DNA of 64,000 bases from Helianthus annuus (GCF_002127325.2 NC_035435.2:130913788-130977787); one strand, 5' to 3'; positions 47,103-58,859 are shown, numbered from the stretch's first letter. Translations and numbers: made by a program. Notes: generated by a model not told the origin, from the letters alone.

Positions 47103-48163
47103 ATGAAGGGCAGAGACAAATACAAGGTAGACACGTGGTATGATGCTCCGTCAAGGAAGGGTAGGAATCGCAATACGGTAGGAAGTATGAAGAATCATCA
47201 CCCACCGGTTACAAAATTTTTCGTTTCCAATCTCCCAGGGGGTTGTTCATCCAAAGATCTGTGTGAAGCTCTCAAAGGTTTCGGGGTGATCCACGGTACG
47301 TATATCGCACGAAAGTTTGATAAACTAGGTAAACGTTTTGGTTTCGTTTCATTCGCAAATGTTAAGGACCCGATTGGCCTAGAGATGGAATTGAAAGACG
47401 TGTGGATAGGATCGTACAAGCTTTTTATTGTGTTAGCAAGGTTTGTTGACGGGGAGAAGGTAACTTGGAAGGAGGATAAACAGTGGGCTCTGGTGGTGGA
47501 TAAGAACAAGGAGGACCCGGTGGGTGATAAGGTTAATGTAACGATGGAGACGGGCTTGGGTTCTTATGAAGGGCGTTCCTTTAGATATACACTTGTAGGT
47601 AAGGATATTTGTGATCCTATGGAAGAAGTTGTTCTTGATGATGGTTTTGATGGGAATGCGATTTGGAAAGGGTTGGGTCTGTTGGGTTCTACTAGAGATC
47701 TCAACACATTAACGTCCTTGAAGGAGTGGCTTTTCTCTGTTAGACTGGGAAATGTCCACATACGGTATGTTGGAGGGCTGTCGGTTGTCTTAGTTTTTGA
47801 GGATAATGTGAGAATGTTGGAGTTTTTGAACACGAAAGAGGTTTGGAATCCAGTGTTCTCTACTCTAGTCATATGGGAAGGACAAAGAACTAATCTTGAA
47901 CGTCTTGCATGGCTTAAAATCTTTGGTCTTCCTTTGTTTTTGTTCGATAAATATGTGGTTGACAGGATCGGATCTAAGTTTGGAAGGGTAGTGCAATCGG
48001 TACAAACGGATGAAAATCTTGAAGATTTCTCATATGCGATGATTGGAGTATTATGTCAATCGACTAAAAGGATCAATCAGTCATACAAATTGAAATGGCG
48101 TAACGAGGAATTTGTAGTCCTTGTTGAGGAAGACACCGGGGAGTGGATTCCGGATTGTATAGG
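47103..48163 (+). CDS. LINE ORF1, N-terminal two thirds (RRM-type RNA-binding protein)
   Basis: It starts at the ATG at 47103 (MKGRDKYK). Residues about 38-115 form an RRM: RNP2 is FFVSNL, RNP1 is KRFGFVSF, and the domain begins with a TKFFVSN strand and ends near ARFVDG. RRM-containing ORF1 proteins are common in plant L1 elements and bind the element RNA. A second folded part follows (AIWKGLGLLGS, LEFLNTKEVWNP, RLAWLKIFGLP), resembling the DUF4283-like region of plant LINE ORF1. The frame runs without a break to the insertion of element 4 at 48164 and resumes at 57203. Confidence 0.8.
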
Positions 48164-49007
48164 TGTAATAACTCTCACTAAAATTAATGCTTAGGGTGGT
48201 AATTAGCTATTAAGAAAACCCTAAATGAGAAACCCAAGTAATTCTGCACTAACCCTAAAATTTTTGAAACAATCGGAATCAGGATCAGGGCCCCTAAAAC
48301 TCAGGGGGGGTTAAACCCTAATCGATATTATCCTCTAAATTCGTTGTCTGAATTGAATTAAGCAAAACTGTCAACTCACCCAAGCTACTGGACACGAAAC
48401 CTACCCTACCCTAAAATTGGCATCCCAGGCGATACGCGGGAGGTTCCCCGAATTCTTCCGCGACACGCGGGAGATGCAAATTTTCAGTATAAATAGAGGG
48501 CCTTGGGACTTGAATCTGGGAGTTGAAACGACGTAAAATTGTTGTCTGTACGTCGAGTTAAGGTCGTTTTACTACAAATAAACACACACTAATATCGAAT
48601 CACTGCCACGGAACAGGGTAATTACTCGATCGCTATTACGATTCATTTTCCGAGATCAATATATCCAAAGAATGTTTAAGTGCTGCCCACATTAGGGTTA
48701 TACTTTGTCGTTCGTCGTTAATTCGATGAATGAGTTTAAGTATCGCACTTTGTCGTTCATTGTGAGAATTTGATCTTGTGAGTTATCGTAACTGCTGTAT
48801 TGATCACTAACCCTGTTTTGTGTGCATTATTGTTGAAATTAGGTTAACAGGGCTAAATCATATTCTATCCATACTAAATCTGCAATGCGAGTCATTCTCT
48901 TTTTATCAACTATTTTACAATGCTCCAAATCATTTTTCAGAGTTATAATTACAGTGATTAAGTTTATGTAATCACCAAATTACAGCCGGTATGTGGGGTA
49001 TTGTGCA

Positions 49008-49053
<46 letters not shown>

Positions 49054-49587
49054 GTTTCCCTCACATTAGGTGGGCGAGCCTAAAGTGATATACGTCACTC
49101 ATTGGGACAGCCAATGGTGATATGACCACAGTCACAGAGCTGGTCTGTGACAAATACCTATTCTTGATAATTGGTTGATAATAAACATATGTAAAAACTA
49201 TTGATACTGTAAATTATAATAAATGTGTCGTTTTCAGTAAATAGAATGATTCACTCAGTATTTCCCCGCTGACAAAACCTTTTTCAAACATGTTTCAGGT
49301 GATCTACTGTAAATCAGGAAAAGTGCTGAGGAGCATTTCAAGCTTAAAATAGTGGCTCAGTATAAAATAAAGAAATATGTTTTGAAATAAGGATTTATCA
49401 CTAAAACTTATGCATTGTAAATTATCGGGGTTTATCCCGAATTGTGAAATAAAATAATCGGGAAAAGTTTTAGCTTTACAACGATCCTGATGTTAAAATT
49501 TCCGCTGCTAAAATCACATAAATAAATATCACGTGATTTCTGTCCCGCGGCTCCTGAAACGGGTCAAACCGGGTCGGGGTCGTGACA
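48164..49587 (+). repeat. 5' LTR of element 4
   Basis: Contains two GCGGG boxes 31 bp apart (48436 and 48467), a TATAAATA box (48488) and a long ATT microsatellite near 49010-49052. Its 3' part resembles the LTR of element 1 (for example around CAGTATTTCCC and GACAAAACC), which links the two families. Confidence 0.95.
48436..48495 (+). promoter_or_regulatory. LTR promoter of element 4: GCGGG pair and TATA box
   Basis: ACGCGGGAG at 48434 and 48465 (31 bp apart) precede TATAAATA at 48488. The same layout is at 56072, 56103 and 56124 in the 3' LTR. Confidence 0.6.
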
Positions 49588-49596
49588 GAAATAAGG

Positions 49597-49609
49597 TGGT
49601 ATCAGAGCC
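49597..49609 (+). other. Primer binding site of element 4
   Basis: TGGTATCAGAGCC nine bases after the 5' LTR, initiator tRNA-Met type. Confidence 0.9.
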
Positions 49610-49707
49610 ACTGAGTTAAGCTAATTAAGTATTTAACAGATACTTAATCTTTCCTGATTACTGTTATGTGATTATGTATTTTTAATTGACTATTTGTTAG
49701 TTACAGT

Positions 49708-50031
49708 ATGGGTAAGCAAAAGTTGCAAGATATCTATCTTAAACTAGATAGGTCAGTCTACGAAGAGGGAAGTTCATCCAAAACTAAATTTTCAAAGCTC
49801 CCTACAATTCCTGAAGAAGGAATATTTGTGCGTAAAGCACAGTATGAAAATCCACTTTCTCCTAGAAAAAGGAGTATGATTATTAAGAAAAGTAAGGAGC
49901 AAATCCGAGAAAAGAGGATTAAAAAGGAAACCCAGGAGATAATTAATAAATCACCGTGGGAAGATAAGTTAGATGAAAAATGGACAAATTTGTATATGCT
50001 AGCTACTGTAGCGGAAAATGCAAAACTTTAA
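49708..50031 (+). CDS. Pre-gag ORF0a of element 4, unknown function
   Basis: A 107-codon ORF starts after GTTAGTTACAG at the ATG at 49708. It carries EEGIFVRKAQYENPLSPRKR, matching the N-terminal block of ORF0 of element 1, then a basic helical stretch and NLYMLATVAENAKL, which matches NIHILATTAADPNL of element 1. The ORF stops where that of element 1 continues, so in this element the gene is split. Function unknown; probably an RNA- or DNA-binding basic protein (inference from charge). Confidence 0.65.
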   Translation: MGKQKLQDIYLKLDRSVYEEGSSSKTKFSKLPTIPEEGIFVRKAQYENPLSPRKRSMIIKKSKEQIREKRIKKETQEIINKSPWEDKLDEKWTNLYMLATVAENAKL

Positions 50032-50208
50032 AGTACTCTAAATCTAGTACTAGTACTTCTCAGTAAGTAGATAAATAAAGCTGAGTGTGTGTTCTTTCTT
50101 GTATTTTGTACAAATAATGTGCAATAAAACTTTGATGTTTATTTGTTAAACTTTGTTCCAAAGTTTTAACTTAGCATTTCTGTGCATTTTGCATATATGC
50201 TACACAGC

Positions 50209-51013
50209 ATGAGTGAGATATCTGAAGCTTTTCAGAACCTCAATCTTTACCCGGTGAATATAGAAGTTTCCCAAGAGTTTACTGGATACTTGGCTGATGT
50301 GGACCAACCTGTAGAATTCCATGCTCCACCTTTGACAAAGCAAAAACGAAAGAAAAAAGAAGAATTATGTATGGGGTAGTCGTATTCGTAGGAAAAAGCC
50401 AGTTCCGAAACTTCCTAAAATAAACAACCCTTTAGAAAAAGAAAAAGAAATTATAATCAAGGAGAGTTCTAAACAGCAAGAGATGGAAACTGAAGTTAGG
50501 AAAGATTCTAGGCAAATGGAAATACAGTTTGAGGAATATTCTAAGGAAATAGAAATGGAAGTAGGACAAGGTTCTAGACCAACTCAGCTAGAAATCAGAG
50601 AGAGCTCCAATCAAAACCAAAACCAGGGAATAACTTTTCAGGATAAAATAGATTTTCTATTGGCAAACTGTGAAACTATTCAGCCTGTCAATACAAATGT
50701 TTTTACCTATCCTAGTGAAAATCCACTCCCTATGAATTTTGCACCAGCAATCCCAGACCCAATAGTCCACGCTCAGCCTGTAGAAATGGAAGAATGGTGG
50801 ACGAATGATTGGCAATTTCAAAATATTGTCAACGACCCTTATTCCTTCTTTCCGCAATTCGATCCAGAACCCCTACCTAATCCACCAATGAGCACTGAGA
50901 ATATGGCTGAACTTCGCCATTTCGGTGAAGAGTTGATGGATGCAGGGAATAGAATTAGGGAGATAGGGGGACAGATTGCTTGGAAATATGATGAAAGGGA
51001 AATGCGTTTTTAG
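50209..51013 (+). pseudogene. Pre-gag ORF0b of element 4, frameshifted
   Basis: It starts at the ATG at 50209 after TACACAG, another acceptor-like site. The first 57 codons read MSEISEAFQNLNLYP and a Lys-rich end; an A run near 50345-50360 shifts the frame, after which it continues to the stop at 51011. The C-terminal block PPMSTENMAELRHFGEE and WKYDER matches ORF0 of element 1. The middle is acidic and Gln/Glu-rich. No known domain. It is separated from ORF0a by about 180 bp. Confidence 0.6.
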
Positions 51014-51265
51014 AACAACAAATGGTGAGGGATAGGAAGATGGTAAAACTATAGTTGTGTAATAGTATAGTAAATAGTGAAATCAGTCTGTAACATAACT
51101 CCAAATAAAACTTTGTAAAATATCTGTGTGTAGTGATGCATACTATAACGGATATGAAATGGAATCGAGAAATCGATAGTTTTGACTTTATGTGCATTAT
51201 GAATTTTCTGAGTGTTTGTGTATAAATTGCTATTTATCAAGATACTAATTAATATATATTATTAG

Positions 51266-51790
51266 ATGGCTAATAATGGTAATGAACCGGTAAATGAAGC
51301 TAATCAGTCAGAGCAACATCCAGGGGATCAATATATGACTAGACAAGATATTGAAAATATTGTTGCTCAAGGGATAGCCAATGCTATTCCAGCATTTGTT
51401 GCTGCTGTAAAAAGTCCAATCGAACCGCAACATATCATTCCTAGTAAACGTATTACTGAAGATAACTTCAGTAATAGTATAAACGGTGGCCATAATCATG
51501 TTAATCATGATAATGAATCCCAGCACACGCCGCTCCCTAAGAAACAGAAAGCTACAACACCTGGTTGCACTTTCAAAGAATTCCTTGCTTGTAAACCCAC
51601 TGAATTTGCAGGCAATAAAGGGGCAACTGCATCGCTGCGTTGGTTTGAGAAAACCGAAGCAGTAATTGCAATAAGTAAGTGTGCCAAAGATGATCAGGTC
51701 ATGTACGCATCGAATCGTTTAAAGAAGGAGCACTGGAATGGTGGAACACTGTGTTACAAGCTAAAGGAAGAAATAGGGCTTATGCTATGA
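51266..51790 (+). pseudogene. gag: gag N-terminal part of element 4
   Basis: It starts at the ATG at 51266, directly after ATTATTAG. It reads a Ser/Asn/Gln-rich start and the retrotransposon gag region (CTFKEFLACKPTEFAG, RWFEKTEAV), matching gag of element 1. One T is missing near 51720, so the frame moves to that of the next ORF. Confidence 0.85.
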
Positions 51791-53970
51791 CTTGGGAAGA
51801 ATTCAAGAGTCCGGTAGAAAGAAAATTCTGTCCTGAGTATGAAAAGGAACAAATGGCAAATAAGTTCCTAACTTATCGGATGATGGGTGTGGATTGTCGT
51901 GGTTATACTTCGACATTCTTTGAATATGCTAGAGTAGTACCTAACCTGGCTTCGCCAGAATCGGTACTCATTTCTCGCTATATTTGGGGATTAATTAGCG
52001 AAATTCGAAATATCGTTAAGGCTGCGAGACCTCGCACTATTGACGATGCAGTAGAATTAGCTAACACCTTAACTGATGAACTGATACGCACACGAGACGA
52101 AGATAGGAAGAAGGAATTAGCTCAGAAAATTACCCAAGGATTTAGGATGGGTAATAGTAGTAATTTCAAGAAAAGAGGAACAGGGCAACCTTCAACTGTG
52201 CCATTTTGCAAAATTTGCAAAAAGAAACATTTTGGAAAATGTAACAAACTTTGCAATTTTTGCAAAACAACAGGACATCGGGAAGAAAACTGTAGAAAGA
52301 AATCCATAATTTGTTACAATTGTGGGGAAGCCGGACATATCAAACCAGAATGTCCTAAGTTAGTTAACCCAGTAGACAACAAACCCAAGGCAGCTGAAGG
52401 AGCTACTAAGAAGAATGCCAGAGCATTCCAGCTAACTACTCAAGAAGCAGAACTCATCCCAGATGTGATAGCCGGTACGTTTTTAGTTCACAACATTTAT
52501 GCAAAAGTATTATTTGACTCTGGTGCAAACCAAAGTTTTATAAATACTTCATTCTGTCAAGCTCTTAAGTTACCTTTAACTACCGTTAGGCAGATTTTTA
52601 CAGTCGAAACTGCAGATGGGAATTCAGTCAAAATCCATCAGGTTTTGCAAAAAGTAGAAATAGAACTCTTAGATCATAAATTTACTGCAAACCTATTGCC
52701 TATGAAATTAGCCGAGTTTGATGTTGTGTTAGGAATGGATTGGTTAATAGCCAACCATGCTCAAATCATTTGTGATAGAAACTCTATAGAAATTCAAGCA
52801 CCTACTGGAGAGATAATTAAGATTTCAGGAGATAAACCTCGAAAGCCACTGAAGTTCATATCAGTAATAAAAGTTGCTAATTATGAACGGAAGCAGGGAA
52901 TAGTATATATGATTTCAGTAATCATTTGTACTAAAAGAGAAGAACTTAAGGAAATCCCTGTAGTCTCAGAATACCCAGATGTATTTCCAGAAGATTTACC
53001 TGGGTTACCACCAGATAGGGAGGTAGAATTTAGGATTCATCTAATTTCAGGAACTACACCGATAGCCAAGGCACCCTATCGATTAGCTCCTACCGAAATG
53101 TTAGAATTAAAGAAGCAATTAGATGAATTACTAAGCAAAGGATTTATACAACCTAGTTCATCCCCTTGGGGTGCACCGGTGTTGTTTGTGAAAAAGAAAG
53201 ATGGATCGATGAGAATGTGTATCGATTATAGAGAATTGAATAAGGTTACAATTAAGAATCGATACCCATTACCTAGGATTGATGATCTTTTCGATCAATT
53301 ACAAGGCGCTAAATATTTTTCTAAGATAGACTTGCGCTCCGGATATCATCAATTAAAGGTTCAAGAAGAAGACATACCTAAAACTGCATTTAGGACTAGG
53401 TATGGACATTATGAGTTTACAGTCATGCCCTTTGGATTAACTAATGCACCCGCAACATTTATGGACATGATGAACAGGATCTGTAAACCATATTTGGATA
53501 AATTTGTAATTGTTTTCATAGACGATATACTTATTTATTCAAAAAGTCAGGTCGAACATTACCAGCACTTGCATGCACTCTTAACTTTGTTAAGAAAAGA
53601 AAAGTTGTACGCTAAATTCTCAAAGTGTGAATTTTGGCTACAAGAAGTGCAATTCTTAGGACACATGGTGAATCACGAAGGTATTCACGTAGATCCTGCT
53701 AAGATAGAAGCAATTACCAATTGGAAGGTTCCGCAAACTGCAATGGAAATTAGAAGTTTTATAGGTTTGGCCGGTTATTATAGACGGTTTATTAAGGATT
53801 TTTCCAAAATAGCTGTACCATTAACTAAGCTAACCTGTAAAGCCACTAAGTTTGAGTGGGGACATAAACAAGAAGAAGCCTTCAGAATTCTAAAGCAGAA
53901 ATTAACCAATGCTCCAATCTTAGCCTTACCAGAAGGAACAGAAGATTATATTGTGATGCTTCAAAATTAG
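51724..53970 (+). pseudogene. pol: gag C-terminus, protease and RT of element 4
   Basis: It continues from gag in a shifted frame. Two CCHC knuckles ([14 protein letters not shown] and [14 protein letters not shown]) are complete; protease LFDSGAN, then RT with FIDDIL follow. The frame ends at the start of RNase H, where about seven bases have been lost near 53950 relative to element 1. Confidence 0.88.
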
Positions 53971-55760
53971 GATACGGATGTGTGTTGATGCAACGCAAAA
54001 AGGTAATTGCGTATGCTTCCAGACAATTGAAGAAGCACGAGGAAAACTACACGACTCATGATTTAGAATTAGGAGCTATAGTTTTTGCCCTTAAGATATG
54101 GAGACATTATCTGTATGGAAGTAAGTTTACTGTTTATACAGATCATAAGAGTTTAAGATATATATTTGGGCAAAAAGAGTTAAACATGAGGCAAAGAAGA
54201 TGGATGGAAATCCTGAGTGATTACGATTGTGATATTCAATATCACGAAGGAAAGGCAAACGTAGTCGCAGACGCCTTAAGTCGTAAGTTCCATGAAAAGC
54301 AAAAGCGAGTCCGTGCTCTTAGAATAAATCTACAAGTAGATTTAATGGAACAATTGAAGGAAATTCAGGAAATGGCAATCAAGGACGATGCCGAAGGAAT
54401 GAAAGGTTACCTAAAAGAATTAGAACAAGGAAAGGATGGAATCTGGAAATTCCATAACAGCAGAATTTGGGTACCTAAACAAGGAAATTTAAGATCAAAG
54501 ATTTTAGAGGAAGCTCATAAATCTAGGTATACTATACACCCAGGAAACAATAAGATGTACCAAGATTTAAGAAAGAATTTTTGGTGGATAGGAATGAAAA
54601 AGGATATAGCCGAATACGTATCTAAGTGTTTAACCTGTTCACAAGTTAAAACCGAACATCAAAAACCCTCAGGTCTACTACAACAGTTAGAAATACCGGT
54701 ATGGAAATGGGAACTCATAACAATGGACTTTGTTACTAAATTACCCAAGACCAGAAAAGGTAATGATGCCATTTGGGTAATCGTGGATCGATTAACCAAA
54801 TCAGCTCATTTTCTACCAATAAAGGAAACCTTTAGTATGGAAAGGTTAGCCAAATTGTATGTAGATGAAATAGTATCCTTACATGGAGTTCCACTCTCCA
54901 TTGTATCGGATAGAGATAGTCGTTTCACTTCCCGTTTCTGGACAAGTTTCCAAGAATCAATGGGAACCCGACTCAATCTAAGTACCGCATATCATCCACA
55001 AACGGACGGACAAAATGAAAGGACGATCCAAACTCTGGAAGACATGCTCCGTGCATGTGTAATTGACTTTGGAGGTAATTGGGATAATCATTTACCATTA
55101 ACTGAATTCTCCTATAACAATAGTTATCACTCAAGTATCGAAGCCGCTCCATTCGAAGCACTATATGGACGCAAGTGCAGAACACCCGTATGTTGGGCGG
55201 AAATAGGAGAAAGTCAATTATCAGGTCCGGAAATTGTGCAAGAAACCACAGACAAGATAACTCAAATTAAGGAAAGATTGAAAACAGCCAGAGATCGCCA
55301 GAAAAGCTATGCAGACAATCGTCGCAAGCCACTCGAATTCCAGATAGGAGACAAAGTACTTTTGAAAGTATCTCCTTGGAAAGGAGTAGTACGATTCGGT
55401 AAGAAAGGAAAACTGAGTCCAAGATATGTTGGACCATTCCCAGTGATTCAACGAATCGGACCAGTTGCTTATCGCTTACAACTACCAGAAGAACTAGCTG
55501 GAGTACATGATGTATTTCATGTATCCAATCTTAAGAAATGTCTATCACACGAATCCTTGGTAGTACCTCTTCAAGATGTGGAGGTAAATGAAAAGCTGAA
55601 ATTTATAGAAAAACCTTTACAAATAGAAGATAAGAAAATCAAGTTTCTCAAACACAAGCGACTAGTACTGGTGAAAGTCAAATGGAATTCAAAGAGAGGA
55701 CCAGAATATACTTGGGAGCTAGAGTAAAAAATGAAGCGGAAATACCCTCATCTATTTCAG
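53971..55760 (+). pseudogene. pol: RNase H, integrase and chromodomain-like part of element 4
   Basis: The frame reads [14 protein letters not shown] and TDHKSL (RNase H), integrase HHCC ([14 protein letters not shown]), TMDF, SDRDSRF and the following Glu block, PRYVGPF and the chromodomain-like tail. TAA at 55725 (TCA in element 1) cuts the last 12 codons; the rest (KYPHLFQ) is still readable up to 55762. Confidence 0.88.
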
Positions 55761-55786
55761 TAAATCTCGAGGACGAGATTCTTCTT

Positions 55787-55799
55787 AAGGTGGGGAGGA
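55787..55799 (+). other. Polypurine tract of element 4
   Basis: AAGGTGGGGAGGA, identical to that of element 1, immediately before the LTR. Confidence 0.9.
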
Positions 55800-57197
55800 T
55801 GTAATAACTCTCACTAAAATTAATGCTTAGGGTGGTAATTAGCTATTAAGAAAACCCTAAATGAGAAACCCAAGTAATTCTGCACTAACCCTAAAATTTT
55901 TGAAACAATCGGAATCAGGATCAGGGCCCCTAAAACTCAGGGGGGGTTAAACCCTAATCGATATTATCCTCTAAATTCGTTGTCTGAATTGAATTAAGCA
56001 AAACTGTCAACTCACCCAAGCTACTGGACACGAAACCTACCCTACCCTAAAATTGGCATCCCAGGCGATACGCGGGAGGTTCCCCGAATTCTTCCGCGAC
56101 ACGCGGGAGATGCAAATTTTCAGTATAAATAGAGGGCCTTGGGACTTGAATCTGGGAGTTGAAACGACGTAAAATTATTGTCTGTACGTCGAGTTAAGGT
56201 CGTTTTACTACAAATAAACACACACTAATATCGAATCACTGCCACGGAACAGGGTAATTACTCGATCGCTATTACGATTCATTTTCCGAGATCAATATAT
56301 CCAAAGAATGTTTAAGTGCTGCCCACATTAGGGTTATACTTTGTCGTTCGTCGTTAATTCGATGAATGAGTTTAAGTATCGCACTTTGTCGTTCATTGTG
56401 AGAATTTGATCTTGTGAGTTATCGTAACTGCTGTATTGATCACTAACCCTGTTTTGTGTGCATTATTGTTGAAATTAGGTTAACAGGGCTAAATTATATT
56501 CTATCCATACTAAATCTGCAATGTGAGTCATTCTCTTTTTATCAACTATTTTACAATACTCCAAATCATTTTTTAGAGTTATAATTACAGTGATTAAGTT
56601 TATGTAATCACCAAATTACAGCCGGTATGTGGGGTATTGTGCACATTATTATTATTATTATTGTTTCCCTCACATTAGGTGGGCAAGCCTAAAGTGATAT
56701 ACGTCACTCATTGGGACAGCCAATGGTGATATGACCACAGTCACAGAGCTGGTCTGTGACAAATACCTATTCTTGATAATTGGTTGATAATAAACATATG
56801 TAAAAACTATTGATACTGTAAATTATAATAAATGTGTCGTTTTCAGTAAATAGAATGATTCACTCAGTATTTCCCCGCTGACAAAACCTTTTTCAAACAT
56901 GTTTCAGGTGATCTACTGTAAATCAGGAAAAGTGCTGAGGAGCATTTCAAGCTTAAAATAGTGGCTCAGTATAAAATAAAGAAATATGTTTTGAAATAAG
57001 GATTTATCACTAAAACTTATGCATTGTAAATTATCGGGGTTTATCCCGAATTGTGAAATAAAATAATCGGGAAAAGTTTTAGCTTTACAACGATCCTGAT
57101 GTTAAAATTTGCGCTGCTAAAATCACATAAATAAATATCACGTGATTTCTGTCCCGCGGCTCCTGAAACGGGTCAAACCGGGTCGGGGGCCGTGACA
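55800..57197 (+). repeat. 3' LTR of element 4
   Basis: Partner of 48164-49587. The ATT run is shorter (five units), and one extra base lies near the 3' end. Confidence 0.95.
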
Positions 57198-57749
57198 ATA
57201 GGTGTGGAGGTAGAGGAGAATGAAGCTGATTTAAATCACGAGAAGAGGCTGTGGGTAGGGATGGACACTCAAGTGGATGCGACTATACATTGTGAAAACA
57301 CAAATTCTTCTATACAGGGTGATCAGGAGCCGACTATGTGTGCACCCTCTAAATTGTCAGTTGGTAGGGATGAGGGTACGACACCACAGATTGTAACAAA
57401 TCAAGTTGGTGGCAAACTAGAGGATGTGGAAGGACTACGATTTATTATGTCGGTTGCTAGTGATATCTCGGGTTCAAAGAAAAAAAAGAGAGGTTGCTTT
57501 CGTAAGAAATCGCGATTTGAAAAGTCTCCCTCCCCGACGGGAGTTGAAAGACCAAAGAAACGGGCTAGAGATGGTGACGATCCTTTTGATATTGATCGGT
57601 TCATATTTGAAGTTCAAGATACTAGTAACGTGGCTATTGATCCTTGTGATGAGGTTAAGGACGCCGAGTTGGAAGGGAGGCAAGAGGATACTGTTGACAG
57701 CTTAGAAGGAGATGGTAATGTGTCTATTAATCCTTGTGACAAGGTTTAG
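57198..57749 (+). CDS. LINE ORF1, C-terminal third
   Basis: After the ATAGG duplication, the frame of 47103-48163 resumes at 57203 without loss. The tail is acidic and Lys-rich with a likely nuclear signal (KKKKRGCFRKKSRFEK, RPKKRARDGDD) and two similar short repeats (IDPCDEVKD and INPCDKV). It ends at TAG at 57747. Without the insertion the protein would be about 536 residues. Confidence 0.75.
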   Translation: MGVEVEENEADLNHEKRLWVGMDTQVDATIHCENTNSSIQGDQEPTMCAPSKLSVGRDEGTTPQIVTNQVGGKLEDVEGLRFIMSVASDISGSKKKKRGCFRKKSRFEKSPSPTGVERPKKRARDGDDPFDIDRFIFEVQDTSNVAIDPCDEVKDAELEGRQEDTVDSLEGDGNVSINPCDKV

Positions 57750-57853
57750 GAAACGATTGGTTTTGCTCAAAGGTTGGGGGTGGAGAATATTACAAACTAC
57801 GAATCCTCGATTCATCAGTTGGTTATCGATGAAGGCTTTCAACCGGTGTCATC

Positions 57854-58149
57854 ATGAATTGCATCTCATGGAATATTATAGGGCTGGGTTCGGCGAATAA
57901 GTGTTTGTGGGTAAAGAACCTTAAGGTGGCGAATGAGGTCGGTTTTGTCATGATTCAGGAAACACAATTACAATCGCTTCAAGGTGTGAATGTTAGTAAA
58001 CTCTGGGGGACGGGGGTTTTCGAATATGAAGCTGTGGATGCGGTGGGACGATCCGGAGGTTTGTTATCATTATGGGACTCTAAGTTGTTTACAAAAATGA
58101 ATGTATTTAAAAGTCGTTATGTACTTTTAGTCTCAGGTTACTTGAAGAA
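57854..58149 (+). CDS. LINE ORF2 start (AP-type endonuclease), cut by element 5
   Basis: It begins MNCISWNIIGLGS, the usual start of plant L1 ORF2, where the Asn of SWN and the Glu of IQETQ are endonuclease active-site residues. The Arg usually found after WNI is Ile here. AVGRSGGLLSLWD follows as in the family. Element 5 starts after about 99 codons; the reverse transcriptase part is not in the window. Confidence 0.8.
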
Positions 58150-58859
58150 TGTGACAACTCGAATTTCCAAGAATTCCTATTTCGCATTTATTGCACGTTC
58201 ATTGTTTGTGTAGTTAATTATTTGCACAATTAATTGCTATGGAATTGTAACGTGTTAATACAATGAAGTGTATTGTGTGTTTATGCATGGTTATGTGTTA
58301 ATTTGGAAAGACTTGTCAAATATGTGAACTTGGTGGTGAAACTGTGAAATTGATGTGAGATGGTGTGCATGTGTAAAATATGATACTTAGGGAGGTAGAG
58401 GGTAATTAGTGAAATCTTAGAGATACTTAACCCTAATCCCTTTTTCACTAATCATTCTCACAAAAATCCAAAGCACGTACTTCACATTCTCTGGCAATCA
58501 TCACATCATCATTGGCAAGCTATCCATCACTTTCGATTTCCACATTTTCTCTAGAATCAACACAAGGTAAATGATTATTGTTTATTGATTGTTTGATTGT
58601 ATCAATCCTTGATTATTAGAATACTTGTAAACCCTAGCTTTGATATAATGGTTCTGTGCCTTGATTGATTCTTGATTATCGTGTTATGATGATGATTAGT
58701 CGTGAAATCATTTGTTGTATGATGATGTTAATTGTTGAATTGGTTTCTGCCATGTAATACACGAACTAGGGTTTCCAGATCGTATGAATTATAGAACGTA
58801 ACTGATGAATGTGTAAAGTGTAACTGTTGCAATCACAAAGAACGCGTGATTGAATGTTT

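Larger units (their letters stand above)
48164..57197 (+). mobile_element. LTR retrotransposon 4 (Ty3/gypsy, Tekay-like), relative of element 1
   Basis: This 9034-bp element is flanked by a perfect ATAGG duplication (48159-48163 and 57198-57202). LTRs of 1424 and 1398 bp begin TGTAATAAC and end CGTGACA. Their length difference is mainly an ATT microsatellite. It has a split pre-gag ORF, gag and pol with several breaks. About nine substitutions separate the LTRs by eye. Confidence 0.95.
46926..58149 (+). mobile_element. LINE (L1-type), split by element 4 and truncated in view by element 5
   Basis: A 5' leader (46926-47102), ORF1 with an RRM-like domain, and the start of ORF2 with an AP-endonuclease signature form an L1-type LINE. 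Element 4 sits in ORF1 with a perfect ATAGG duplication. Element 5 interrupts ORF2 after about 99 codons, and the remaining ORF2 lies beyond the window. The 5' limit is placed at the (TA)n tract and is not proven. Confidence 0.75.
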
